Below, piece after piece: positions 54,145 through 63,900 of a stretch of 64,000 bases of DNA. The translations under genes were made by a program, and so were the position numbers. The stretch's first letter is position 1; each line of letters begins with the position of its first letter. The notes under the pieces are model-generated. The model saw nothing but the letters and a program-made list of their open reading frames with translations. It ran no database searches and had not been told where the DNA came from. The stretch is from assembly GCF_006385705.1 (NCBI RefSeq), contig NZ_VFRQ01000005.1, forward strand, positions 186,001 through 250,000. The letters are read 5' to 3'. The DNA is from Pontibacter mangrovi (GTDB taxonomy: Bacteria; Bacteroidota; Bacteroidia; Cytophagales; Hymenobacteraceae).

Positions 54145-55618
54145 GGAGCGGAGAGTATACGTCAACGCCAAACAGGTGCAATTCCTGAATGCCAGGCAGA
54201 AAAGGCGCAGTTTCGTTGGCGGCCGTGGCTCGGGCAAGTCCACTGTTTACGGTCATGTGCAGTACCAGCGGTTTAACTACCTGCCCAGGGCAAAGGTGTT
54301 CACCGCTGGCCTTACCTACAACCAAATCCTGACTAAAACGCTCCCTTCGGCCATGGATGCCTGGGATGCCCTTGGTTTGCGTGAGTATGACAAGAAAACA
54401 GGTTTAGGGCACTTTGTAGTAGGCGTAAAACCGCCTTCTGACTGGCTCAAGCCATACCAGGCACCGCGCAACTACGAAAACGCTATTACCTTCCTGAACG
54501 GCTTTACCATAGAGATGCTTTCTATGGATAGGCCGGATTCTAACCGTGGTGGTAACTATGATGGAGGGGATTGCGATGAATCTGCCCTCCTGAAGGAGGA
54601 CCAGGTGAATAAGGTGCTCATGCCCATGATCAGGGGCAACATCTACCGCTTTAACCACTTCATGCACCAGAGCTTCTTTGATTACACCTCCTCACCCTGG
54701 TTACCATCAGGGCAGTGGGTGTTTAAGACACAGGAGCTGGCACAGGAGGAACCGGATAATTACCTGTACATAGAATCCACTGCCTACGATAACGTGGCAG
54801 TACTGGGTGCTGACTACCTTTCCAAGCTAAAGAAACAAATGACTAAGTTGGAGTGGGATGTGGAGGTGATGAACAAGCGCCTCACCAAACTGCCCAACTC
54901 CTTTTACCCTGCCTTCAACGATGAGCGGCACCTTAACTTTAAAACCTTCTCCTATGATCAGGACGAGGAGACAGGGCTATGGACCACAGGCAACAGCTTC
55001 TACAATTCTAAACAACCCATAGAAACCAGCTGGGACTTTAACGCGGCCTTCACCTCTATGATCGTGTGCCAGGACAGGGGCAACGAGTACCGCATTATCA
55101 ATGAGCTGTACATTGAGGAGGACACGGAGGTATCCAAGGTAGATGCCCTGACGGATCTCTTTATCAAGGAGTATGAAAACCACCTATGCAAGGAGGTCTT
55201 TATCTATGGTGATAGAAACGGTAACAACAAATCACCAGGTGATACCAAAACCTTTTATGAGAAGATCATGGACAGGCTCAGGCAGAAGGGCTGGGAGCCA
55301 ACGCTTATGGTGCAGGGCCTGGACCCTGACCACCTGCTCAAGCACATCTTTATAAACGATATGCTTTCGGAGAAAAACAAATCATGGCCAGTGATACGGA
55401 TGGACCAGAACAGGTGCAAGTGGTTGCCAATCTCCATTACCAACTCTCCTATCAAGCCTGACTACAGGAAGGACAAGAGCAGTGAGCGCTTGCTGATAGA
55501 CCAGAAGCGAACCACCCACCTATCGGACTGCTTTGACAACATCATCTACCGCAAGTTCTCTCACCTGGCAAACCAGGCACCGGAAACTTACCAGGTGTAC
55601 TTCCTGGGCAGGGGATAA
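54134..55618 (+). CDS. terL: Terminase large subunit
   Basis: A 494-residue ATPase-nuclease. Walker A GGRGSGKST (residues 29-37), Walker B-like DCDE (146-149), and the C-terminal nuclease region with Asp-containing SWDFNAAFTSMIVCQD and IYGDRNGNN. It packages DNA into the prohead with the portal encoded at 56248. Confidence 0.93.
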   Translation: MQSKERRVYVNAKQVQFLNARQKRRSFVGGRGSGKSTVYGHVQYQRFNYLPRAKVFTAGLTYNQILTKTLPSAMDAWDALGLREYDKKTGLGHFVVGVKPPSDWLKPYQAPRNYENAITFLNGFTIEMLSMDRPDSNRGGNYDGGDCDESALLKEDQVNKVLMPMIRGNIYRFNHFMHQSFFDYTSSPWLPSGQWVFKTQELAQEEPDNYLYIESTAYDNVAVLGADYLSKLKKQMTKLEWDVEVMNKRLTKLPNSFYPAFNDERHLNFKTFSYDQDEETGLWTTGNSFYNSKQPIETSWDFNAAFTSMIVCQDRGNEYRIINELYIEEDTEVSKVDALTDLFIKEYENHLCKEVFIYGDRNGNNKSPGDTKTFYEKIMDRLRQKGWEPTLMVQGLDPDHLLKHIFINDMLSEKNKSWPVIRMDQNRCKWLPISITNSPIKPDYRKDKSSERLLIDQKRTTHLSDCFDNIIYRKFSHLANQAPETYQVYFLGRG

Positions 55619-55651
55619 TTACCATCCACAAGAATCCACAAGGTTCTCTGT

Positions 55652-55686
55652 AAAGCCTCACTGTACTGCACAGTGGGGCTTTTTTA
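55652..55686 (+). terminator. Terminator after terL
   Basis: AAGCCTCACTGT (55653-55664) pairs with ACAGTGGGGCTT except for one mismatch, followed by a T tract. Beyond it, up to 55900, I see no gene, only two GGCAATTGCC palindromes and AT-rich DNA. Confidence 0.82.
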
Positions 55687-55715
55687 TTCCACGAGGATCC
55701 ACAAGCGACGGCATG

Positions 55716-55771
55716 GGCAATTGCCACCACCCCCTTTCATATATTCACAATTTCCAGTTTTGGCAATTGCC
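55716..55771. repeat. Paired GGCAATTGCC palindromes
   Basis: GGCAATTGCC at 55716-55725 and 55762-55771. Two further copies lie at 46969-46978 and 53546-53555, each within 30 bp of a class A site. Probably an operator-like element. Confidence 0.6.
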
Positions 55772-55900
55772 GACCCGATAAAGGGCGCGCGCCTCGACGT
55801 GTGTCAGGTAATAATCAGAAAACAAAAAATTTTCTTAAAAAGCTATTTTACAGCCTTTTAAGCCCGAAATAGATAATAGTGGAAAATCGCTAAAATTCCC

Positions 55901-55935
55901 GTCCTGCCGAAACGCCTCCTGTAAGCCTAACATTG
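55901..55935 (+). promoter_or_regulatory. Class A promoter-like site (GTCCT, 27 bp, TAACATTG)
   Basis: GTCCT at 55901 and TAACATTG at 55928-55935 (one mismatch), 13 nt before ATG 55949. It would drive the portal/connector/lysis/tape-measure operon. Confidence 0.6.
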
Positions 55936-55948
55936 CCTAAAAAAAGCG

Positions 55949-56248
55949 ATGGAAGATAGAATCAAGATGGTAGCTGTACTTGCCCTGATCAACGAGTACG
56001 CAGATGGCGGCGAGCCGCGGGTGTTCTCGATTGGCTACAGCAAAACTGATGGCAAGAAAGGTTTTAAGAAGTCGGTTCGTAAAGCCGGCGGCATTTACAA
56101 AAAGGTGGAGGCTGCAGAAAAGAGCACCTTCGGCTATAACCTGAAGGAGAACAACGTGCTGTTGCTGCACAACCTGGAAACCGATAAACCTTTCTCCATC
56201 AAGATTCATCTGCTCACGCACTTTAACGGCATCAGAATACAGCACTAA
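55949..56248 (+). CDS. Hypothetical phage protein before portal
   Basis: A 99-residue protein with a compact alpha/beta pattern (VFSIGYSKTDGKKGFKKSVR). TAATG overlap with the portal gene. Family not recognised. Confidence 0.6.
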   Translation: MEDRIKMVAVLALINEYADGGEPRVFSIGYSKTDGKKGFKKSVRKAGGIYKKVEAAEKSTFGYNLKENNVLLLHNLETDKPFSIKIHLLTHFNGIRIQH

Positions 56249-57537
56249 TGGGAAGTAAGCGAAGAAGGCTGGGCATTGAGGCTCCTGCTGCAGGCTGGTA
56301 CGTCCTGAAGGATGCCGGTGCTGTCGTGGAGATCAAAGGCGGCAACTACAGCGACACCCTGAATGGAGTAGACACCAGGTCTACGACCGGGGCGATCAAA
56401 ATAGCAAAGTGGGGGCAGGATAACCAGCTTCCGCAGCGCATGCTCAAGCTGGTAGGGCAGAACCACCTAAAGCCTCAGCTCATCAAAACCGACCGTGACT
56501 TTTTGCTGGGTACCAGGCTTGGCCTGTTCCGGAAAGTTACAGACAAAGGCAAGGTGATCTTTGAGCCGACCGAAGTTCCGGAGATGGAGGATTGGGCAGA
56601 GATGGTGGAGCTGGATAAGTTCATGCGTGGCATTACCTACAACTACAGCTATTTCAACAACTACTTTGCTGGTGTGTCGCTCTCCAGCAAGAAGAAAGTG
56701 GAGAACCTGGTGAATTGGGATGCCACGGAAGTGCGTGCCGAGATCATCATGAACAACCAGCGCAGGATAGAGCACTACTACCTGCACCCGACCTGGCGCA
56801 ATGTAAAGGCAGATGATGTGAGCAAGGTAAAGGCTTTCGACAGAAGAGATCCTTTCCGGCACCATGAGTTCATTTACCATGGCCGTGATTGGACTCCCGG
56901 CCAGCCATACTATGACGTTGCCGCCTGGTGGGGTACTGCCGAATGGACGGAAGTATCTAACCTGATACCGATTTTCCACAAAAACGGCCTGAAGAATGGG
57001 TATAACATCAAGTACCACATCAAAATACCGCTGAACTACTTCGACCAGTTCAAAACAGAGAAAGAGAAGCGGGCAGAGGAATACAGGCTGGCAGAGCAGA
57101 TGAACAATATGCTTTCGGGTGTGGAGAACCCTGATAAAACCTTCGTGAGCAAGTATGGCACTGAGCCTGGTACCGGAAAGGCGATGCCTGGATGGACAAT
57201 CGAACCTATCGAGAACAAGATGAGCGATGATGCCTATTCCAAAGTGAATGATCAGGCAAACATTGCCCACGCTTCTGGCCATGGCATTGACCCATCACTG
57301 GCTGGTATCGATACAGGCGGTAAGATGGGTGGCTCCGGATCGGAGAAGCGCATCAGTGCCCAGAACCATATTGCCTACCGCACGCCAACGCCTCGCAAGA
57401 TTCTGCTGGAGATCCTGCACATCTGCAACAAGATCAACGGCTTTGACAGAGACATTGTATGGGGCTTTGAGGATGCCCAAGTAACAACGCTGGATGTGAA
57501 CCCAACCGGCACCCAAAATGTGAAAATCAACCAATAG
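56248..57537 (+). CDS. Portal-like protein
   Basis: A 429-residue protein. The order basic N-terminus, beta-rich core (IKIAKWGQDNQLPQRML), long helical stem (KTEKEKRAEEYRLAEQMNN) and tail of mixed helices, plus position after terL and before the connector, fits the phage portal (dodecameric DNA gate). ATG 56248 overlaps the preceding stop. Confidence 0.75.
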   Translation: MGSKRRRLGIEAPAAGWYVLKDAGAVVEIKGGNYSDTLNGVDTRSTTGAIKIAKWGQDNQLPQRMLKLVGQNHLKPQLIKTDRDFLLGTRLGLFRKVTDKGKVIFEPTEVPEMEDWAEMVELDKFMRGITYNYSYFNNYFAGVSLSSKKKVENLVNWDATEVRAEIIMNNQRRIEHYYLHPTWRNVKADDVSKVKAFDRRDPFRHHEFIYHGRDWTPGQPYYDVAAWWGTAEWTEVSNLIPIFHKNGLKNGYNIKYHIKIPLNYFDQFKTEKEKRAEEYRLAEQMNNMLSGVENPDKTFVSKYGTEPGTGKAMPGWTIEPIENKMSDDAYSKVNDQANIAHASGHGIDPSLAGIDTGGKMGGSGSEKRISAQNHIAYRTPTPRKILLEILHICNKINGFDRDIVWGFEDAQVTTLDVNPTGTQNVKINQ

Positions 57538-57539
57538 CC

Positions 57540-58505
57540 ATGCTGATAAAGACCATTGATGAGCTGAAGAAGTATATCAGCACCATTCACAAGAACACCA
57601 GCCCGAACACGCTGCTTTCCTTTGTCGAAGGGGCAGAGTTCAAGTATATCTATCCCTTCATCGGGTCGGAGCTGATGACAGAGCTGCAGGCGGCTTATGA
57701 TGCAGGTACCCTCAGCGATGATCAAAAGGAACTGATGAAGCTGCTTGGCAGATCCATCGCCTACTATGCCATGCTCGATGCACTGCCGATGATTAACGTG
57801 AATGTGGGCGATGCAGGTATAACGGAGTCGCAGGGCCAGAATTTCGGGCCTGTGCGCCAGTGGGCGTACTTCAAGTTTGAGGATGCCACGGCCACCAACG
57901 CAGATACTTTTCTGGATCTGGCACTAGCGCACTTGGACAGGAACATTGACAAGTTCTCGACTTGGGCTGGCAGTGAGGCCTATATGGAAAGCAAGGCGCT
58001 ATTTATCAACACGCCTTCGGAGCTATCCAAATACATGAACCTGCAAAACAGCAGGCGCGCTTTTATGGCGCTGCAGCCCTTCCAGGTGCGTGCCGAAGAG
58101 TTCTACATCATTCCTTCGCTGGGTGACAAGCTGCACCAGGAGCTGAAGGCATCGTTGCTGAAGCCAGCCGAGCAAACACCGGAGCAACGCGAGACGCTTC
58201 GCCTGCTCAAGCGTGCATTGGCTCAATATACGTTGGTGGAGGCTGTTCCGGAATTGTCCTTTACCCACACAGGCAGCGGCCTGAAGGTGCTAAATGATAA
58301 CGATGGCATCAAAGACCGCCTTAGCATCAGCATGGAGGAGCGCAGCAACCTGGCAAGCGCCTCCAGAGCCCGCGCTGAAATTTACATGGAAGATCTTCGC
58401 CGCTTCCTGGACACGGTGCTGCAGGATAGCGAGGCAGACCCTGCCGACAACCAGCAGGCTTTCACGCCTATGGATAACACTGGATCTGTAAGCTTTTGGG
58501 TGTGA
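57540..58505 (+). CDS. Head-tail connector-like protein with internal duplication (DUF6712-like)
   Basis: A 321-residue protein. Two parts of about 150 residues share a pattern: LKKYISTIHKNTSPNTLL...EFKYIYPFIGSELMTELQ and LSKYMNLQNSRRAFMAL...EFYIIPSLGDKLHQEL. This tandem fold is found in a phage family I know as DUF6712, next to portals. It probably forms the head-tail joint. Confidence 0.68.
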   Translation: MLIKTIDELKKYISTIHKNTSPNTLLSFVEGAEFKYIYPFIGSELMTELQAAYDAGTLSDDQKELMKLLGRSIAYYAMLDALPMINVNVGDAGITESQGQNFGPVRQWAYFKFEDATATNADTFLDLALAHLDRNIDKFSTWAGSEAYMESKALFINTPSELSKYMNLQNSRRAFMALQPFQVRAEEFYIIPSLGDKLHQELKASLLKPAEQTPEQRETLRLLKRALAQYTLVEAVPELSFTHTGSGLKVLNDNDGIKDRLSISMEERSNLASASRARAEIYMEDLRRFLDTVLQDSEADPADNQQAFTPMDNTGSVSFWV

Positions 58506-59056
58506 TGATACTGAAAAACGATTTCATAGACCTCACAACGCCCACAAACCGCAAGTATGCGGGTTGGGTAGAACTGGCAGCTTTCGTGGTCGGCGGCATG
58601 ACAGCCTTTGTAGATGCCCATATCTGGTCGCCTGCTACCACCTATTTCTGTGTTATGGGGCTGGTGATGATGGATTTCCTTTCCGGAATGTGGGTAGGGC
58701 ACCGATCACCGGCAGGCATTGAGACCAGGAAGGCTAAAAAGGTGCTGGGCACACTGGTAGCTTATACGACCTTCATGTTTTTTGCCCATAAGTTCTCCAG
58801 GAACGAACCTGCCCTATTTTGGATGCCGCAGGCAGTGTTAGCGCCTATTGTGGTGATCAATTTTACTTCCCTTATCAAAAACGCCAGCTTGCTGGGCTTC
58901 CTTCCGGAGAAAATAGCGGAATGGCTTTACAAGAATATCGACAAGTATAAAAATCCCAACCAAAATGAAGCACCTGTTTACGCAGAACCTGCCAATCTCC
59001 CTGAAGATGGCGAGCTGGTTTCTGCTGAAGATGATCATCATCTTGTTAGCCATTAG
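58505..59056 (+). CDS. Phage holin-like membrane protein
   Basis: A 183-residue protein with three to four hydrophobic helices (ELAAFVVGGMTAFVDA, TYFCVMGLVMMDFLSGMWVG, LVAYTTFMFFAHKF, PQAVLAPIVVINFTSLI) and a charged tail. GYAGWVE plus DFLSGMWVGHRSPAGIETRK is the layout of the phage-holin_4/toxin-secretion holin type. It would open the inner membrane for the lysozyme encoded at 38337. Start at 58505 gives a 1-bp overlap with the previous stop. Confidence 0.75.
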   Translation: MILKNDFIDLTTPTNRKYAGWVELAAFVVGGMTAFVDAHIWSPATTYFCVMGLVMMDFLSGMWVGHRSPAGIETRKAKKVLGTLVAYTTFMFFAHKFSRNEPALFWMPQAVLAPIVVINFTSLIKNASLLGFLPEKIAEWLYKNIDKYKNPNQNEAPVYAEPANLPEDGELVSAEDDHHLVSH

Positions 59057-59552
59057 CGCATTTATCTCCTGCAGGTCAGGCAAATCAGCACATAATTCAG
59101 GGGCAACCACTGTCAAGACGAAAGTTGAGCAGGTTCTGCCAGCTGACAGCACCGGCTTTGATGTTTCCAGGAGCCAGATACTTAAAATGGAGGTGGGCAG
59201 CTCCAAACAGTCGAAAGGCGCCAAAACCAAAGCTACCCTTACCCGGACCAGTGAGCAAAAATTCGAGGTAGACTGCCAAACAGTGCCCGATACCGTCAGA
59301 ATTGAGTCTGAGGTAATTTGCCCGGTCATAGAAAGTGAACCCAGGATCATTAAGGAAACGCCCTGGTGGAATTGGATGCTGGAGGGGGCATTGGTGGCCA
59401 TAATCGTGTTTTTGCTCCTGAAGCAATGGCTTAGCGGAGGTAAAGTACAGGTGCAGATGCCGGTTATCAGCATTCAGCGTCCGGAGGAACGCCTGCAAGG
59501 TTTAAGCTCTGACTTACTAGACATAGATGATAAAATTCAGGATAGGGTCTAG
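59007..59552 (+). CDS. Unimolecular spanin-like lipoprotein
   Basis: A 181-residue protein. MASWFLLKMIIILLAISAFI then Ser-Cys22 is a lipoprotein signal; residues 120-142 (PWWNWMLEGALVAIIVFLLL) form a C-terminal membrane helix. A lipid anchor at one end and an inner-membrane helix at the other is the design of u-spanins, which join the two membranes at lysis. A 39-residue cytosolic tail follows, unusual. The gene starts inside the holin gene, as lysis genes often do. Confidence 0.6.
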   Translation: MASWFLLKMIIILLAISAFISCRSGKSAHNSGATTVKTKVEQVLPADSTGFDVSRSQILKMEVGSSKQSKGAKTKATLTRTSEQKFEVDCQTVPDTVRIESEVICPVIESEPRIIKETPWWNWMLEGALVAIIVFLLLKQWLSGGKVQVQMPVISIQRPEERLQGLSSDLLDIDDKIQDRV

Positions 59553-60303
59553 GGGCTATACGATAGCCGAGGACTGGCCGGAGCTGGATGTTAAGCAGCT
59601 GCTGGGTACTGTACCTTTCTTGTATGCCGACAAAACAGACTTCGGCGTGCGCCTGAACCTGTTGGAGGTTCTGGTGCCAATGCTGAAGCGCAAGCATGTG
59701 ATGCAGCTATCGGTTGATGACCGCTACGACCTACTCTTGCTCACCTCTTGGGTATGGGAAAAGCCGCTCAGTACTTCTAAAATAAGCCAGTTCAAGTTTA
59801 AAGATCAGGTTTACCTGCTGCCAAAGCAGAACCTGGATGATATGATGGCGGCTGAGTTTGCTTTTGCCGACCTGTTCCTGAAGCAGTTTGTAGATTCGTC
59901 TGAGCCGAAAATGCTGGATCTGCTGGTGGCCACGCTTTGCCGGCCGGCCAAACCAGCAGCGGCCATGCAAACCCCTGATTGGGATGGCGTGGAGCGCGAG
60001 AAGTATAACGGCGCCATAGCCGAGCGCAGGGCGCTTGAGTTTGCAGGCCTGGACATTGCCACGAAGGTCGTGGTGCTCCATCATTTTATCGAGCAGAAGC
60101 GATTCGTGTTCGACACCTACGACATCTTCAGCAAAGGCGGGGAGGGCGGCTCAGGCGGTGGTTTCGACATCGGTTGGGTAGCGTTGATCTTTGAGCTGGC
60201 GGAGATGGGCATTTTCGGGGATTTCGATAAAGTGAGCTTTACCAACATGAACACGCTTTGCCTCTACCTCCACAATAAAAAGCAGCAGCGCCATGACAAA
60301 TGA
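59527..60303 (+). CDS. Tail assembly chaperone-like protein
   Basis: A 258-residue protein (FRIGSRGYTIAEDWPELDVKQ...). Together with the next gene it fills the place between lysis genes and the tape measure where tail chaperones sit. A Gly-rich loop (SKGGEGGSGGGFDIGW) lies near residue 200. Overlaps neighbours by 26 and 11 bp. Family not recognised. Confidence 0.52.
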   Translation: MIKFRIGSRGYTIAEDWPELDVKQLLGTVPFLYADKTDFGVRLNLLEVLVPMLKRKHVMQLSVDDRYDLLLLTSWVWEKPLSTSKISQFKFKDQVYLLPKQNLDDMMAAEFAFADLFLKQFVDSSEPKMLDLLVATLCRPAKPAAAMQTPDWDGVEREKYNGAIAERRALEFAGLDIATKVVVLHHFIEQKRFVFDTYDIFSKGGEGGSGGGFDIGWVALIFELAEMGIFGDFDKVSFTNMNTLCLYLHNKKQQRHDK

Positions 60304-60814
60304 GGAACTGGATAAACTGGTAGCCCAGGAGCTGGAGGAATGGGCAAGAATTGTAGTGCTGCGCCTGGCCAGCGAGATCCGCAGGAAGAAAGTCGTAATG
60401 AGCGAGAAGCTGCTAAAGTCACTGCAGCAGGAAGTGTTACAGCAAACTGCCTCGGGAGCGCAGGCCATGTACCTGGCATTTAATGAGTCGGGCAGGATGA
60501 AGGATATGACTGCGCTCTCCTATAAGAAGATGCCCCCTATTGAGGCCATAGAGGAGTTTGTAAAGTACTTCGGCCTCTCCAAGTTCAATTATGTGCCTGG
60601 CTATAACAAAGGCACTATGCCGCTCAACCAGAGCAAGGCCATCAACCGCATTGCCTGGGGTATTGCAGCTAATAAGTTGGCTGTGAACACGCACAAGCCA
60701 AAGAAATGGTTTTCGAAGGCCTTCTACGGCATGATTGATCCCTTGATAGACAATGTGGTTACCAAGTATCAGGAGGCCACCGGTGAAGTGATCGGAGGTG
60801 TCGCAAAGTTTTAG
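60293..60814 (+). CDS. Hypothetical tail-assembly protein
   Basis: A 173-residue mostly helical protein (VVLRLASEIRRKKVVMSEK...). It overlaps the preceding gene by 11 bp, a possible frameshift or re-initiation site in tail chaperone pairs, and precedes the tape measure by 91 bp. Family not recognised. Confidence 0.5.
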   Translation: MTNEELDKLVAQELEEWARIVVLRLASEIRRKKVVMSEKLLKSLQQEVLQQTASGAQAMYLAFNESGRMKDMTALSYKKMPPIEAIEEFVKYFGLSKFNYVPGYNKGTMPLNQSKAINRIAWGIAANKLAVNTHKPKKWFSKAFYGMIDPLIDNVVTKYQEATGEVIGGVAKF

Positions 60815-60905
60815 TGCAGTTGTACATTTTTTTAGTCTCAAACAACGATTCCAGCCTGAAAAGAGGCATTTCGGGTTGTGCATTCATACATTAATTAGGT
60901 ATTAA

Positions 60906-63900
60906 ATGGCAAGTGTTAGACAGGATCACGTCCAGGTAAAGCTGGAGATTGATGGTAACCAGGGAAAAACAGAACTGGATAACCTGACTCGTAAGCAGCA
61001 GCTTCTTAACAGGGAACTCAAAGAGATGCGCAAAGGCACTCAGGAGTATATTGATAAGAACAAAGAGCTGAAGGAAGTAGACAAACGCATGTCTGATCTG
61101 CGCGGCCAGCTTGGCATAACAGGCATGAGCACACGCCAGTTAACCAAGTATAGCAAAGAGCTGAACCGTGAGCTACTTGACCTGACCCCTGGTACTGAGT
61201 CGTTCATAAACAAGAGCAAGGAGCTGCGCCAGGTGAATGCCCGACTGACCGAGGTTCGGAAAGAGATCAAAGGCGTTGATGATGAACTGGAGAAATCGGG
61301 GGGCGGCTTCATGGGGTTTGCCCAAAAGGCGCTTGCCTTCACAGGCATTCAGATGGGGGTGGAAGCCGTGGTTGACAGCGTGATCAGTGCCGGCCAGGCT
61401 GTAATAGAGACCACACAGGAGTTTGAGGAGCTGCGCTCCCAAATCAGCCAGCTAACAGGCGCTTCCGGAGAGGAACTTGACCAGCTAACGGTTTCCGTAC
61501 GCTCCGTTGCCCAGACTTTCGATAAAGACTATAACGAGGTGCTGGTTGCCTCTAATGCGCTATCAAAGCAGATGGGCATTTCGCAGCAGGAAAGCATTGA
61601 TCTTATAAAACAAGGCTTTATATCCGGTGCTGATGCCAGCGGTGAATTTTTAGACCAACTGCGGGAGTACCCTCCTCACTTTAAAGCCGCAGGTATCAGT
61701 GCAGAAGGTATGATTGCTGCCATTGATCAGTTCACAAAGCTTGGGGTTTTCGCAGATAAAGGAGCTGATGTTATCAAAGAGTTCAATTTAAGAATTAGCG
61801 AACAGACACCGGCTACCCAAGAGGCTTTGGAGAATGCTTTTGGAGAGCAGTTTACATCCAAATTGTTCAAGGGTATCAATGATAAGTCGATATCAACAGT
61901 ACAGGCGCTAAAGCTAATTTCAGAAGGTCTTAGCGATACGGAGCTTACAGCAGCACAAACCCAGACAGTTATAGCTGATGTCTTTGGTGGCCCAGGTGAG
62001 GACGTTGGGATTGAAGTGCTAAAAGGGTTGAAAGACATGAAGCTGAGCATGGATGATGTCATTGATTCTGGCAATATCTATACACAGCAAAGGCTTAATC
62101 TCGTTCGGTCAGCAGAAGATCTGGCAGCTGCTCAAAATGAGCTAACAAAGTCTTTTGAAGGTGGTGGTAATACTTTAGAAGTACTCACAAACGACAGCCT
62201 GACCTTTCTCTATACTTTGCTGGTGGGTTTAGTGGGCATTTTTAAAGAGATGTTCAGCCCTATTGCCAAAATATGGAACAGCCTGATGGGGCTTGCTGAA
62301 TCTGCAGGCTTGGTGAGTAAGGAAGGTAATGCCGCCAAAAGTTGGGCTGAGGGCTTCACAACAGTCCTTAATTTACTTACAATTCCTTTGCAGCTTGCTT
62401 ATAAAGCTATTGGGTGGCTGGTTACCGGACTTATTGATATGGCGCGTAACTCACCGGTGGCCATGGCCCAGCTTCGGAACCTGGTATCGGTGGTACAGAC
62501 CATCTTTGAGGTACTTTCTAATGCACCAGCTTATGTTGCCGCATTTGGAGCTGCCTTCACAGAGGGCTTCAGCAAGGTTAAAAACATGGTGTCCGCGGCT
62601 CTTAGTGGAGATTGGGATGCCGTGAAAGCGGATTATGCCTCTTTTGGTACCGATGTATCAAAAGCATTTGAAGATGCCTATAATGCCGAAATGCAGAAGG
62701 CAAAGCAGGAGCGCCAGCGCCAGGCGGAGGCAGAAGTTGCCCAGGCAGTAGAGCAGGAGAAAAAGAAATCGGATGGTATTTCTGCTGAACAGAAGAAAGC
62801 AAGGGACAAAGCCGCTGAGGAAGCCAGAAAGCAGGCAGAAAAAGAGGCCAAGGAGCGCGAGAAGTTAGAATTGGAGGCTACCAAAGCCATCGAGGATCTG
62901 AAGAATGAGCTGATCCAAAATGAGTACGATCGTAAAATAGCCATTCTGCAGACCAACGCCCAGCGCGAAATTGACCAGGCAAAGGGTACCGCGGATCAGA
63001 TAGCCGAGCAAAAGCGCCTGATCGAGGAGCAGCTGAGCCGAGATGTGGCGGCAGTTGAGAAAGCCCGGGCAGATGATCAGAAGAAGCTGGCCGAGCAGAC
63101 TGCCCGCGAGATTCAGGATATCCGGAACCGATATACGTTGGCCGGCGCTGATCTGGAGGTGCTGCGAGCTGAGGAAGCATTGAAGTCTGCCATTGCCCAG
63201 GCTGGCATTACAGGGCGCTATGAAATGCAGCGGCAGGCAGAAGATAACCTGTTGGCTGCAAAGCAGAACCTGCTGGACCAAGAGTATGAGATTGAGATGC
63301 AGGCCTTGGAGCAGCGTGCTGCCGATAAGTTGCAAAAGGACATCGAGACGCTAGAACTCTCCGGAGAGGATCTGAAAAACTACGAATTGGAGGCTGAGGC
63401 TGCGTTATTGTCAGAAAAGGAGCTACTGTATGCTGATTACCTGGCACGCAAGGGGGAAATGAACACGCAGCACGTAGAGCAGCGCAACAATAACGAGCGT
63501 GCCATAGATGCCCAGAATCTGCAGTATATGCAGCAGGCTACGGGCGCTTTCTTTGATTTTAAACAGGTGGCCAATGATCGAGAGATGGCCAAGCTGGAGA
63601 AAGATAAAAAGCGTAGACTGGCAAGCCTAGATTCAGAGTATAAAGCAGGTAAAATCAGCAAAGAGCAGTATGAGGGGCAGAAATCAGCAATCGAGGCAAA
63701 CTATGATTCTAAAACAAGAGCTCTAAAGAAGAAAGCAGCTGAGGATGAGAAGGCTTCTAAGATTGCAGATGCGACCATGGCAGGTTTACTTGCAGTTATC
63801 AAAGCAGCCCCTAATGTCCCGCTTCAGATCGCAACCGGCATAATGGCTGCAGTGAATGTCGCCAAAATTATCGCTACGCCTATACCAACCTTTGCCAAAG

